Source of the DNA: Syncephalastrum monosporum B8922
Lineage: Eukaryota > Mucoromycota > Mucoromycetes > Mucorales > Syncephalastraceae
Length of the DNA: 64,000 bases
Reading direction: 5' to 3'
Assembly (NCBI GenBank): GCA_000697355.1
Contig: JNEN01001278.1
Coordinates: 62,001-126,000 of the forward strand
Numbering within the stretch: position 1 is the first letter of the stretch; each line of letters starts with the position of its first letter. Shown here piece by piece: positions 32,566-44,197 of the stretch. Made by a program: the position numbers and the translations under genes. Below the pieces are notes generated by a model. It saw only the letters and a list, made by a program, of their open reading frames with translations. It was not told where the DNA came from and did not search any database.

Positions 32566-33704
32566 GTGCTGTTGGTGCTGTTGATGCGGTTGATGGTGAG
32601 CCTGTGGGTGCTGTTGTACATGTGGGGGAGGGTACATAGGCGATGATGGGTAACCTGGTGGCACCATCATGATGGGTTGCTGGGAGGGTGAGGACGGTGC
32701 GTATGGACTGTAAAATCCGAACTGTGCATATCCTTGTGGCACATTCCCATATGGCACCGGCATAGGAAAACCAAAAGGCGCACCGCCCGTCGGTGCGCTG
32801 TAACCGTATCCTATTCATAATTCATCAAGCGGATGCTCTGATTTTCTTTACGTGTGGGTTGCTGGTAGCTGGGAAATGAAAAAAAAGGAGGGGGGGGCCA
32901 GGAAAAGAAGTTTTCGTGCTTACCTCCACCACTCATAGCACCCGATCCTACTCCACCACCTCCAGCATCACCATATCGACTCCGTCCGTCGTAGCCGCTG
33001 AGTCGAATAAGAAAGGGAGAGCCTATATGAGCACAGCTATTTTTTTGGTGTGCTAAAAAATACCGCTTACTTGTGTGTGTTCCGCATGTAAGTCGCGTAT
33101 GGATCTCCGCGCACAGGCACCCCACCGGGTCCAGACACGTTCGCTGCCTGCATGCCCTTGGGGCCTTGCACCAGATCATACTCGACCTGTTTGACACGTT
33201 CAGTTTGCTGGACAGTCCTTTCTTCTCCACCTTTTTTATACTACTGACTTACCTCTTCGCCCTATAAAATGCACATGTACATTCACGGTAGGCGTAGGTG
33301 CGTGTTTTTGATGGATGGATGGGGTGGGGAAATCCACACAGAAATGAGTCTTTTTTTTTGCCTAAAACCTTATTGCCCAACACCCAGCTGATTATACCTC
33401 GCTTAGGCTTTTGAAGCCACCAGAGTTGTAAATAGCCGTATGATGCACGAACACCTCTATAAATGTAAAAAGTGTTAGACGCTCTTTCAGAAAGGGTCGC
33501 GTGCACGCGGGTAGCAGGAAGCGCGGGTTGTATGTTATGTAGGTGTATGTATATGTATATGTGCATGTACGAAGGTATTTTGTACATGCCTTCGATATTG
33601 GGCTGTCCGGCCTGGTCGTCAGGAATGATAAAGCCGTATCCTTTCGTCGAGTTGAAGAATTTGACACGGCCTGTCTGGCGAGATGTTGCAGCGTGCGATG
33701 CCAT
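32392..33704 (-). CDS. Cold-shock-domain RNA-binding protein with Gly- and Gln-rich tail
   Basis: Six exons, complement(32392..32810, 32924..32997, 33071..33186, 33253..33261, 33398..33456, 33590..33704), sum to 792 nt (263 aa). The cold-shock domain spans about residues 11-80: [14 protein letters not shown] contains RNP1 (KGYGFI, 21-26) and VFVHHTAI contains RNP2 (40-47). It continues SLSEGEEVEYDL and [11 protein letters not shown]. Such proteins bind single-stranded RNA/DNA and act as RNA chaperones. The tail is Gly/Ser-rich, then Tyr/Pro-rich, with a CAG-encoded run of about 17 Gln and His-Gln repeats (around 32530-32620). Two unusual splicing features are needed for a correct fold: intron 1 (33457-33589) uses a GC donor (gcatgt), and the 9-nt microexon 33253-33261 supplies Gly-Glu-Glu of the loop before strand 4. 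The ATG at 33704 opens the domain directly. Confidence 0.85.
32518..32592 (-). repeat. CAG-type repeat encoding polyglutamine
   Basis: On the plus strand an uninterrupted CTG run at about 32527-32561 is followed by imperfect TTG/GTG/CTG units; on the coding strand this gives Gln with some His in the tail of the cold-shock protein. Confidence 0.85.
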
Positions 33705-36140
33705 AATCGCGATTAGGAGAGGAGTGGAAGGGAGGAAAGAGAAACAGGAAAAAAGTTTGCAGCATGAAACCACAATTTTGGACTTTTTTTTTTTATATGC
33801 TGCCGATTTACGCAAAAAAAAAGACTCGAGCGCGCACGCGCGCCCTCTGATATGTGTGCTGTGTGAGTATGTGTAGGATGAGCACACAATCACGCACAGC
33901 CCATTCGCGTCCGCCCGCAGCACCCCCCACCCACTCTCTCTCACTTGGGGTTCATTTCAACTCTATCAATTGTTAAACATACCCAACCACAGCACGCGCT
34001 GGCTTTGAATCTTACCATTGTAACCAACCCACCGTCCGCACACGTACACCGCACACGCACAATGCACACGCACACACATCCAAAAAGCGGCTCCGTCCGT
34101 GGGTTTTCGGGTTTGTTTGGTCTCTTATGCTTTCGCGGTCTACCCTTCTATGCTTTTCTTTTATTTGTATTCGTGGATTTTGATACTCTCCCTCAACAAA
34201 GTGTCCCTACATATAAATATTTTGCTGTTTCTGTAAAGTGTATTCTCTGCTCCATGGTAGCACAAAACAACCCGATAAAACCTAAAAGCAAACAAGACAC
34301 CCGCGATATGCAGCTTATGCTATCGTATGGAGAGGCCCGTTTTCTGTCCTCTGCCCTTCTATAACGTAGTACTTACTACTTGCCCATCATGGCGGTTCTG
34401 ACGGCCAAAATTCCCAACTATCTACCCCATGCTATGTATACATATATAAACCCATCGATACATATTCTTTCGGAAAAACAGAAGTGTCGCTGGTGAGAGG
34501 GCACAAAACCTTCTCTTTGCATGCTGCATGTAACTGTGTTATAAATGGGACGATTGGTCCGTGCTTTTTCATTAGCCAGAGACATCATACCAAGTTCTTT
34601 TTATTTGCATGTCTTCCTAATAAAACGAGTGTGGCGGCTGTCATTTTTGCCAGCATAAAATTCACACATGGACGATCCATTACTTCGGCGTTGGTACGGG
34701 TGGTCCTCGTTCAACTTTAGTCTTGCACCTTTATCGGTTACTCACATTATTTACGATCCAAAAGCACCATATATACATCGTCGAGACGCAGTACATTTTC
34801 AAGAAAAAGGTAAGCGTATGTCAATGCTGACACAGGGCAAAAGCAGTAGATGGAATGGGTGGGGCTGAGGAAACCCAAAAAGAGTCGGTCTGTGCGACTC
34901 TTTTCCCGTAGTAAGTTTGTCGATGCGTTGTTGAACTAACTGCACTGAGTGACGTGCGTTCGTGCGCCCCAATGATCCGTCATGACCTTAGAAGGCACAC
35001 TTTCCTGAGTTTTAGTGCGTTCGTGCTGCTTTTTTTTTTTGTTTTGGCAAAGAAAACATGGCGACTATGGATACGTAGGTATCCGTAGTGGATGCATCGG
35101 ACACTCCCAGCGAATGCCCTTTCTGTCGATGCATTCTGACACTATCCCAAACAAACATTCTCTCCTGTTGTCGTGCCAAAGAGGAAGTTCACTGATCCAG
35201 TCGAGCAAACATTTGTGAAACAGCGTCGTGTCTCGCACCACTTTGTGATGTATTTCGGCACGTACAACCAGCCGCTTGTATCTATACATGTACGCTAGGA
35301 CATCACGCATGCGAATTTGTCCGCTTGATACGAGGATGCGCAGAAGATGTATGAAAAACTACATCCGGCTGACTATACAAGTTAAATATAGAAGTCCAGT
35401 GAGATAAAATTGGAGACTTTGTTGTTTCCATGCAAACTTTAAACAGCAAGGTTATACTGCACATATGCGCCATGTCAAAAAGAAATTACTATCCTAGCGA
35501 GAGTCATCTGGAAAGTACTGTACGCAGCATACGTGTGAATCATAATATTGAATACAACCTTCGCTGAAAATGTGTTTACACTTTCATGAAGTCGGCCGCA
35601 AGTTCCCAAGTCTGGGGTATAATATATGACGGATACATTTGTGTTTCATAAACTGTGCTGTTCGATGGCAGCCAGTTATCTGCATGCTATAAAAGCCATA
35701 CGTGTCAACTGTGCTATGGTGTAGTATAAGCCAATCTGTCTATATCGTAGACACCGGCTATACTTTATATATGAGAAGTGACAGTACACTATCTATAACC
35801 AAATAGGCTCAGCCCGTAACCATATATTCTGTTCCAGCTACTTTCTGGTCTTCGGGTTGCTTAAGCGCTTTCAATGCCATAACAGTAGCATGATGACATC
35901 TTCACAAGTGATACATAAAAGCGAGTTACGACAAGAGACTGATACTCGACCTTTGGATAAATTGTGAGCAAATATGTCGTTTGTTGCCCTATGGATTACC
36001 ATTTCGAGGAAAGAAGATCCGACACATCCTCAACGTCGATCAACATATGAGTGGACGGCGGGAAAATGCAAATTACTTTATCTACATTTTTTTTTCTCGT
36101 CCCTTGATTCACTCCATCTCTACTCATCCAACCCGATTTC
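33705..36140. other. Divergent intergenic region without a recognisable gene
   Basis: 2.4 kb between the divergent cold-shock and fucosyltransferase-like genes. It includes a CA-rich stretch (about 34036-34080), a perfect 10-bp stem-loop (34877-34903, listed separately) and AT-rich sequence. The 139-codon frame at 33945-34364 has no recognisable motif. Confidence 0.5.
34877..34903. other. Perfect 10-bp stem-loop in intergenic DNA
   Basis: aaaagagtcg is followed by a 7-base loop (gtctgtg) and cgactctttt. No gene overlaps it. It could be a structured RNA element, a protein-binding palindrome, or chance. Confidence 0.6.
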
Positions 36141-37999
36141 ATGGTGACTGGACCATCTTATCAACGTCTGGGAAACCACGGCGATGCGGGTGGGCTTATA
36201 TTCAAATACAAACTCGCCAAGGCTCTCACGATCGTGAGTCTTGTCGCCGTCGTCATGATGGCGATCGGCTCGCTGATTTACCCTCGTAAGTTTCACTTTA
36301 TCCGTTTATAAAAGGCAAGCTATAAACATGCTTGGCACCAGAATCACCGCACAATACTGTCCATGAAGAGTCGGTTTCTTCCTCGGCCTCACCTTATGGT
36401 GGTATGGAAGACCTAAGTGCACCACCGGCACCTCCAGTCGACGGCCACTGCGAACTGCCCTCGGCCTTGACGATTCCACAAAGCGAGGATGGCACCTACA
36501 CGCCTCCAGGACCCGACGCTACCCTTCTCAACGCTATCAAGAAAGCAGGCGTGGCTGACCGCGACAGCTACTGCCGCAATGTGTACGACAGCAAGTATGG
36601 CTTTACAGACGTTATCCCGTACGACCACAACGGCGAATGTGGTGCATGGCAAGCTCAATACAGGGCCTTGCACGAAAAGAGACTCAAGCAGCTGCGTGAG
36701 CTCAAGGAGACGGGCCAGTTCAGCCCGAGCGACCCTCCGCTGTTTACGTCCTACTTGTGCAAAGAAGTCGCTACCGTCGGAAACCGTGGTTGTGGCGGGT
36801 TAGCCGACCGTATGAGCGGTAAGCGACGGAATCGATAGATGGGCGAGAAGGGCTATCTGCTAAGCCATGGCCTTCTGTGTTGTGTTGATAGGGATGATCT
36901 CAACCTTCTTTTTTGCCCTGCTGACCGACCGCGCCTATTTGGCCCACTGGGCGGACGAGAATCCGATTCCGCTCGAGATCTTGTTTGAGAAGCCGAACAT
37001 CGACTGGAGCTACGAGCCTCAAGAGATGCGGTCGCTCTTTGACAAAACTGATGGACTGACGTTCCAGGCCGTCGACACTCTGAACCAAAAATATCCCTCG
37101 TTGGGCGAGATCATTTTTCGCGACGGCCCCATGCAGGACTTCAATGACCTGTGGAACGGCTCGGTAAGTGAATTAAATATGGTATAAAAAGAAGGGGAAA
37201 CTGAAACGCGGCACAGTATGTCGAGATTCGATCCAACCGAGCCTACATCATTCGCGTGTTTGAGGAGTCAAAACTATACCCTGCCAAGTTGGCGCAACTG
37301 GGACTGACCAAAGCAAACGCGCACGGCTGCCTGACCGACTTCTTGTTCAGACCCACCCTTGGTTCGCGCCGCTTCATTAACGCATACCGCAATCTGTTTG
37401 AAATGGACAGTGTGCTCAGCATCGGCATGCAGGTGCGCACGGACGACAATGCACTCGCCAACCCGCAGGACGACGCCAACTCGCTTGAAAAGTGGAACTA
37501 CTTTTTGACATGTGCGAACCAGCTAGCTCAGGTCCAGCGTAAGCCGCACCACCAGCGCATCGTCTACTTCATGGTGACAGACTCAGTGCGACTCCGCGAT
37601 GAATTCAAGAGCTTGAATGAGGACACAGCGCTCGCCAAAAAGTACCTAGGTCAGCATTACATGGATACCTCGACGGTCGTCACTGGCCTCCCCGTGGAGC
37701 ACATCGAGCCAGACCAGGTTGCCAAATACATCAATGTGACGATCCCAGTCGAGGTAACACGCGCGCGCATGACACCGGGTGTCAACAGTGCTGTCATCGA
37801 AAACTGGCTTCTGGGCAACACCGATTTCCGCCTGATCAGCCCGCAAGGCTATGGCAAGCTGGCTGCTTTCCATTCTCGATCGGAAAACTCGACGATTGCC
37901 CTGCCTCGCGCAAACCGCAAGCATACTGCACCGGACTGCTCCAAGCCCGGTGCCTTCACCACCTTCCACTGGCTGAGCACGCAGTGGAGTTTAGGTTAG
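36141..37999 (+). CDS. Type II membrane glycosyltransferase resembling plant-type fucosyltransferases
   Basis: Four exons, join(36141..36285, 36342..36818, 36892..37163, 37217..37999), sum to 1677 nt (558 aa). A short cytoplasmic tail precedes one membrane anchor (LTIVSLVAVVMMAIGSLIYP, about residues 28-48) and a Ser/Pro stem, the plan of a Golgi type II enzyme. At the exon 2-3 boundary is GNRGCGGLADRMSGMISTFFFALLTDRAYL. This resembles the nucleotide-sugar-binding G-[CD]-x-x-DR-x-x-G-[IM]-x-[ST]-x-F-x-x-ALLTDR motif of GT37 xyloglucan fucosyltransferases. Further conserved elements are GCLTDFLFRPT and IGMQVRTDD (a second Arg motif). Mucoromycota walls contain fucose-bearing polysaccharides, which would fit a wall-polymer role, but the acceptor is inferred. 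Other GT-B families with the same fold cannot be excluded. Confidence 0.72.
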
Positions 38000-39056
38000 A
38001 TTCCATATATATGCATAGATGTCCTTCCCTCATTCCACTTGCAAACTTCCTTCGCTTCTCCTCCTTCTTACTTCTTGCATCATATCCCTTGCCGCCCCCT
38101 TCCTTGCAATCACGCCACTCACTTGACCCCTTTCTTGTGCGATTCCTTGTCCCCCTCTTTTCTATTGTTAATACGCAACCACTTTTTCTTTTTGCATGTA
38201 AACGCATAATGGATACATAAATGACGGGTAAAAGGTGGCATGTAAAGTTTTGTGGCTTACATAAGCCTGGAAGGATCGACATGACATCGAGTCTTTATGT
38301 TTTGTTGGGCTGCATTGTTGTTTTGCATAATGAGTGTGTTATGAGGGTGGTGCTGTCATTCGCGGCCAAATTGCACACATGCAAAATGTATGCGGAGGCA
38401 AAAATCATTAGGCAAATATATAGCGCTCTGATTCTTGTCGTACCGTGCCCCATGCCCCGCCCAGCCGCGCTGTGCTTGCTTACTTTGTGCTGAAATTGTT
38501 CGGGGGGAGGGTAGATGTTGGGGGGAGCTCAGCTCACGGGTGCCGCCGCAGCAGGGTAAAGTAGACAGTCATAATACCGTATTAATTAAGACAATAAGGT
38601 AATTTGAACTTGGAGGTTGCATTGAAACAGGGCCGTGGCTTGTTATATTCTCGTATACACTACACAATAAGGGTATGTGTGTGTCTGTGTTTGTAATGAA
38701 AGCAGGCACGGGGATAGCATTCAGACATCTTGAGTGTATCTGTGTGGGAACAAACGCACGGTGTCACGGCAACAACACACGCACACGATGTCGGAAAAGA
38801 AAGGGGCGGGCGGCCATGTGGCGAGCGACTGATGCTCGCGGTCAGAGCACGTGTTGTCGACCATTAAAAACTTGCCCTCTTGATTTTTTTTTTTTCTTTT
38901 CCACTTTGTCGTCCTCTTTTTTCTTTCTCTTTCTCTCTCTCACACGCACGCACGCACGCACCTTCTCTTGCTCTTTTCAGCTTTTCTTTTCTCTTTTTCC
39001 AAGTGTTTCTCTTTCTCCAGTGTCGTGCTGTCGATTATTATTGTTGCTTTCATACC
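38000..39056. other. Intergenic and pyrimidine-rich leader of the bHLH gene
   Basis: 1.06 kb between two plus-strand genes. The last 180 bases (about 38880-39050) are CT-rich with a short (CACG)n run at 38941-38960. No gene recognised. Confidence 0.5.
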
Positions 39057-40286
39057 ATGCTTCTGACCAACCATTACTCGACACCACCACACGATACGAC
39101 AAGCCCAAGCCCAACCACAGCGGCAGCAGCAGCAGCAGCCCAACAGCAGCAACAAGCAGCAGCAGCGGCCGCAGCAGCAACAGTGACGAGTGAGGCACCC
39201 AAATTGCCAGCGACAGCAGAACGACGTGGGTCGCTCGACCCGGACTCGAGGACGCTGTACCCACTGTCATCGTTTCGGCACCGTCCTTATGCACACCTTA
39301 GCACAGCTCCCAACAGCCCCTCGAGCTCACGGCGTGGCTCTCTGACCGACCCAGCCCTGCATGCCCAGCTCACTCGGTCGCCGCCACCCTCGCCATCCCA
39401 GTCCATTCGCCCCTCTCAATCCGATCACGCCGATCTTTCGCATCGCTTCCTCTCGCCGCCCCCACCAGCTCAGGAACACCATCACCTCGCTCATGCCACG
39501 ACATGGCGACGCGATTCGCTGCCTTCCATATCCCACTTGACCTCTCGCAACGACCCTTTCCACCCTCCTCAGCATACTCAACCATCACCACAACAACCAC
39601 AGCAACAGCATCACCATCCCCACCAACCACAGCAGCAGCCACAGCAACAGCAGCCACAGCAACAGCAACAACAACACCATGCTCTATCGGGCATGTGGCT
39701 CGACGGACCTCAACCACACAATGAAGCACGACGACATTCGATTGCTGTGTCGTCGTCGTCTCCTTCACCGTCGTATTACCCTTCCTCATCCTCCACCAGT
39801 TCGTCGCCTCGCCTCCAGCCTCGCCCTTACCCTGCCCGCCAGCGCCACTCCTCGCTCGTCGGTGTCGCGGCAGAAGCACAGCAGCATCATGCTGCAGCAG
39901 CACATCCGCATCAGAATACATCCTCCAACCCCATGTCTGAACCTATGGCCCGCCGCGCCAGTCAGTCCATGTACTCGCGTTCGCCTGAATTACGCGTCTC
40001 GCACAAACTCGCTGAGCGCAAGCGCCGCAAGGAAATGAAAGATCTTTTCGACGAGCTGCGTGATCTTTTGCCTGTCGACAAGGGTCTCAAGACGTCCAAA
40101 TGGGAGATCCTCAGCAAAGGTAATTTTACTTATTCCATCCAGTCGCCTGTCGTTTGACTCATTTTTTTATTTATTTTTTGGATAGCGCTTGACTACATCT
40201 CACTTCTGCAGCAGCGTGAATCGCAGTGGGTTCAGGAAAAGGAGGAGCTTTGCAACGAACTTGCTGCTTTGAAGCGTCTCGCCTGA
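39057..40286 (+). CDS. bHLH-leucine-zipper transcription factor
   Basis: Two exons, join(39057..40119, 40186..40286), give 387 aa. The first 310 residues are low complexity: alternating Ala and Gln runs near residues 20-42, many [11 protein letters not shown] Ser/Arg sites, and a Gln/His/Pro-rich block. The bHLH spans about 314-372: [20 protein letters not shown] (basic region and helix 1), a loop with [12 protein letters not shown], and helix 2 [12 protein letters not shown], continuing into a short zipper-like coil ([19 protein letters not shown]). The intron splits helix 2. The basic region has His316, Glu320 and Arg324 at the positions that select CACGTG-type E-boxes. The target genes are unknown. 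The ATG at 39057 follows a long pyrimidine-rich leader. Confidence 0.88.
39118..39182 (+). repeat. CAG/GCA repeat encoding Ala and Gln runs
   Basis: Repeated GCAGCA and CAGCAG units near the N-terminus of the bHLH protein encode A7, Q5 and A8-like runs. Confidence 0.8.
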
Positions 40287-41281
40287 GCCTCGACCTTTCT
40301 GTCTATTTTTTCTTGTCTTTTTTTTTCCCACCCGCCCGCGCTCGTCAACTCAATCCGCATCATTCTATTTTTTTATCTCACTCCTCTCCTTTCTGCTCTT
40401 TCTTTTTTGTCTGTAATTCAGCAACCCCCCAAAAGCCCGTCCTCTTTTCTTCGACCCTTTATCTTTGTACTCAAAATGAGCTTAAAAATCATGATTATAC
40501 CCAATACGCACATTTCTTTTCTGCTTTCTTTCTTCCTTGTTTTTTTTTTTTTTTTGGTTCTTGCGGGCGGCACCGAGGAACCGTATCCCACGTGCTGCTG
40601 ATTGACTTTGCGGAGCTGGAGTGTTGCACAGTGACACCCTGAGGCTCATTCACTCCATTTACTCTCTTCCTTTTTTTCTCTCGTCGTCCATTGCGTTCTC
40701 CGTCCAAGGGCGATCCTTTTTTTATAAAGTGTGCACAACCATGTGATGATAACTTTATATATGCTTATACGGAGATGCGCTCTTACCGCTTGACAAGACG
40801 CGTGCTATGGCATCAATAACAGTCATTTGTCAATACCATACATTACATCTGTAAATACTGTCTTCATATCCGCGTTATATCTTTTTTTTTGTTACTTGCG
40901 CACAATCGATGGCGGCAAGAGATGTGTGGGGACAATTTTAAATCTCCGTCCGGCGCGCGTCTGTGTACCTCGATAGCTTTGTCCGCTTTGTGAGTGGAAC
41001 AAAATATCATCCATTTACTACCCTGTTTTTATAATAAAAATAAGGCCCAACCCATACACCAATCTTCCTGTGAATATGAAAGGCTCTCCTACTGTAAATA
41101 TGACAGGCAAAGGGGATATTTCTCACTGGTATTGTCATGTTTGATGCAAACTCTCAGCACGTGTAACATAGTATGTTGGATAGACCGTGAATAAAGACGG
41201 CATGCATGGAAGGGAAGTCCCGGGATAGAATCGTCCTTCAAAATAATTTTAAATTATGAGTATATAATCTCATGCCGACTC
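40287..41281. other. Convergent intergenic region
   Basis: 995 bp between the stop codons of the bHLH gene and the VPS9-domain gene. Pyrimidine-rich from 40300 to 40560 with T-tracts, then AT-rich. No gene recognised. Confidence 0.5.
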
Positions 41282-44197
41282 TCACAGTTCAGCTTGCTTT
41301 ATTATAGCAGCTAAGCGTTTGTAATCGGCTAGAAGCTCAGCGACTTCGCCAATTTTGAGCTCCTCAACAGAGCGCATGTCCAGAAACTTCTGAATGGGTC
41401 CTTCCCTGATCCGCGGATTATTTTTGTGGATCAGCTGCGAAGGTGCCATCAAAAGTGCTTGAAGTGCATCGCCACGGGTCTATTTCGACAAGATACACGG
41501 AAAGAAAAAAAATGAGAAAACATGCTCATTTGTTTGGTTGGAGGGAAAAACCTTATTCGTGTGTCGATCCTCTGTAGCAGCCATGTCCTTGAGTTCACTC
41601 TCAGCGATCGAGGATGCCCGTACGCGATTGACCTGTCGCTTCATTTCTTCCATCATGCCGCCGCTGGTGCTGCTATTACTCGATGAGGACGGCTTCATGC
41701 GCGCCCCTACCGCGTCATTGCGACCCTGCCAAAATTTGCCGAGGCCGTCAAACATCTTGTACGAACTATCGACCATCTCTGACATAAGTTTCATGCCGCT
41801 CGTGGCTGCAGGGGCAGATTCTCCGCGGGTCGAACTACTTGAACTTGCAGAGCCAGCCTTGGGAGGTGTTGCAGGTGCATTGAAATCCGTCACATGGCTA
41901 TACATGGATTGTGTGAGAATGTTTGCATTCATGAAGATCAGAAAACAAGATTGCCGTCAGTACCACATGACCGGCCTACGCGTCCCACACGTACCCCCTG
42001 CACGTATTTCTACATGCCTCGATAATTTTCACTTACCTGAATACGCGATCGGCAGATAAACCCAGCCCCACCAAGTTGGTCGTCTCCAGAAATGACGCAG
42101 CTGCCATCTATAACGGTCACAAACACGAGCGTCAATCATGACTGCACTCACGCTCGACACGTGTGTCATAAACACTTGCCATGTTGGTAAGACAGTAGCT
42201 GGCTTGGCCAGATATCTGTGAAGACCGTCGGAAGCGCTGGATAAAGCGAATATTGGAGAGGAAGTTGGTCGGATTGGCTTTCACAATGGTAAAGATCAGA
42301 AGCGGGAGGAGGACGTCAGCACCGGCGGACGTGAGACTCGGAGAAGCTTCAGACACGGCGGGTATCGGTGGCAGCTGCTTGTGAGGCGACCCGATGTCGT
42401 CTTCCTGCGCTTTCTCGTCTTTGCTTTTGTTCGACTTGGTTTCCTTGTCCTTATCCTCATCTCTGGGTGCCTCTTGCTTTTCCTCTTCCCCTTCTTGTTT
42501 ATCCTGGTTAGATGCGTCTGTTTGCAGAGCACCACCCGTCGTGATCTCTTGTACCGCCTTCTTCAGGGCATCCATACTCGCTTTGCTCGAAGTTTCGGCG
42601 AAGGCTTCGATCGACTCTTGTGGCATCATATGAAATGAACATGTGCTCCCTTTTGTTCCTTTTTTCTTGTGAATCTTACCCACAATGATTTGATGCGTGG
42701 CCACCAACGTGCTAAGCTTCTCTTGGGCAGACGTGATCAGATTCAGTTGTTGCAGCTTTTTACCAGCGGCTTTGACCGCTTTTTCGGCTGCCTCGGCTTC
42801 CGCAGGGTGCTCAACCATGACGCCCAAGTGCTCGAGGTTCAAGTCCAGGAGGTTCAGCGCGGCTATGCGGGACTGCAGCGCCTCATCCTGCATCGACTCG
42901 TCCCCACTCGAGCTTGTGAAGAGTCTAGACAGTACAATGAGGGCTTGATACATCGTCATGCGGTTAGCTTACAAGTCATAGAGCTCCTGACAGATATAGC
43001 CCTCCATGGCATCCAAACGCGTGTCGATATCAGCTTGCTCGGTGTGTCTTTGCTGCATGGCATGCTCCATGTCGCTCAGAAAATCATTCACTATTTCACT
43101 GGCGCGATCCAGATTGCGCTGTGGCCGGCGCCGGAAAGTTTTGAGGAAGCTAAGCGACAGGATCAGCCTTTGCATGTCGTTTTTGGTAGAGACCTTCTAG
43201 TTACTCTTTGACACGTGGGGCAAGTGGCTCGTTCGGCGCGAGTTCGACGGTCTGTATTGTCTCTTCTTGTTGCTGCTGCCGGCTCGTCGCCCAGTCGCGG
43301 ATATCAGAGCGCGACACAGGCTTTTGAATAAGCATGACGGATATGGCCTTGTCGCCGCGCACAGGTAACTGCACGTGACTGGCGAGGATGGTGTACTTTG
43401 GGTGGTCGGCTGTGATGGAAGTTGGATCTAGACTAAAGGAGTCGAATACAGACCTATTTTTTTTTCTCAAATATGAATGGACTTATCCACGAAAGAAAGG
43501 CACATTGATGCTTACTTTTTGGGATTCGGTACTGTCTCGCCGTCGGGCTGAGATAAACCCAAGGCGACAAATTGGTCGCTAAATGGAAGAGCAATAAGCA
43601 ATGACGGACAACGGGTAAAGAGAGGCGTACTTTTTGAATATGCCACGTATGCCACTGAGCGAGGTAATGTCATGTTCGCCCAGATAAAAGACGTGATCCT
43701 CAATAAAGTCGCGATCCATGATAGCGGACGGATGAGACGGTTGGGAGACGGGTAGCAAGAGGACAGTCTTAGGCAGAGATAGAGTTGAGCCACTGTGTAA
43801 AGCAAGTAGCCTTCTATACCTTGTCTTTTGCAGTCAGGATGGTGACAATGTCGTCCAATTCTGTTTGGTGTGGGTCTTGGAGACGCGACAGGGCGAGCAT
43901 GCCCCACGAATTGGCAGGCATGGGTATAGAGAAAGATGACGACATGGAGGAAGCGGTAGAAGAAGAGAAGCTAGTCTGCAGGCTAGAAAAGCTAGGACGT
44001 TTCGCAAGGGGGGCGGTAAAGAGACCGTCCGCACTGGCCATCCGCTGTAGAAAGTTGGTTGGCGGTCGATTGCTGGATTCAGCTTCGTTGTTGTTTGGAC
44101 CTGCTGTTGGCGTTGCAGTTGCCGTTGCTGCTGCTGCTGCTGCCGGTGATGACGGTGATGATGTCCCTTCTCGACGGAAAGAATCGAACCGAAACAT
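41282..44197 (-). CDS. VPS9-domain protein, probable Rab5-family guanine-nucleotide exchange factor
   Basis: A multi-exon gene of about eight or nine exons starting at the ATG at 44197 (MFRFDSFRREG) and ending at the stop at 41282. The N-terminal region is Ala/Ser-rich, followed by FYLGEHDITSLSGIRGIF and LDPTSI...HPKYTILASHVQLPV, a conserved segment of fungal VPS9 proteins. A helical bundle comes next. The VPS9 core is GADVLLPLLIFTIVKANPTNFLSNIRFIQRF and the ASYCLTN motif, which continues AAASFLE after an intron. The C-terminal part has another helical segment (SVEELKIGEVAELLADYKRL). VPS9 domains load GTP onto Rab5/Ypt51 on endosomes. The intron after CLTNM (42108-42179) appears to use a GC donor (gcaagt). 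The junction near 43200 is not resolved: the frame closes at 43198 and coding resumes just downstream, with no strong donor. Confidence 0.78.

Noticed and set aside
33945..34364. 139-codon plus-strand frame upstream of the cold-shock gene
   Set aside because: Composed of CA-rich and T-rich leader sequence; no domain.
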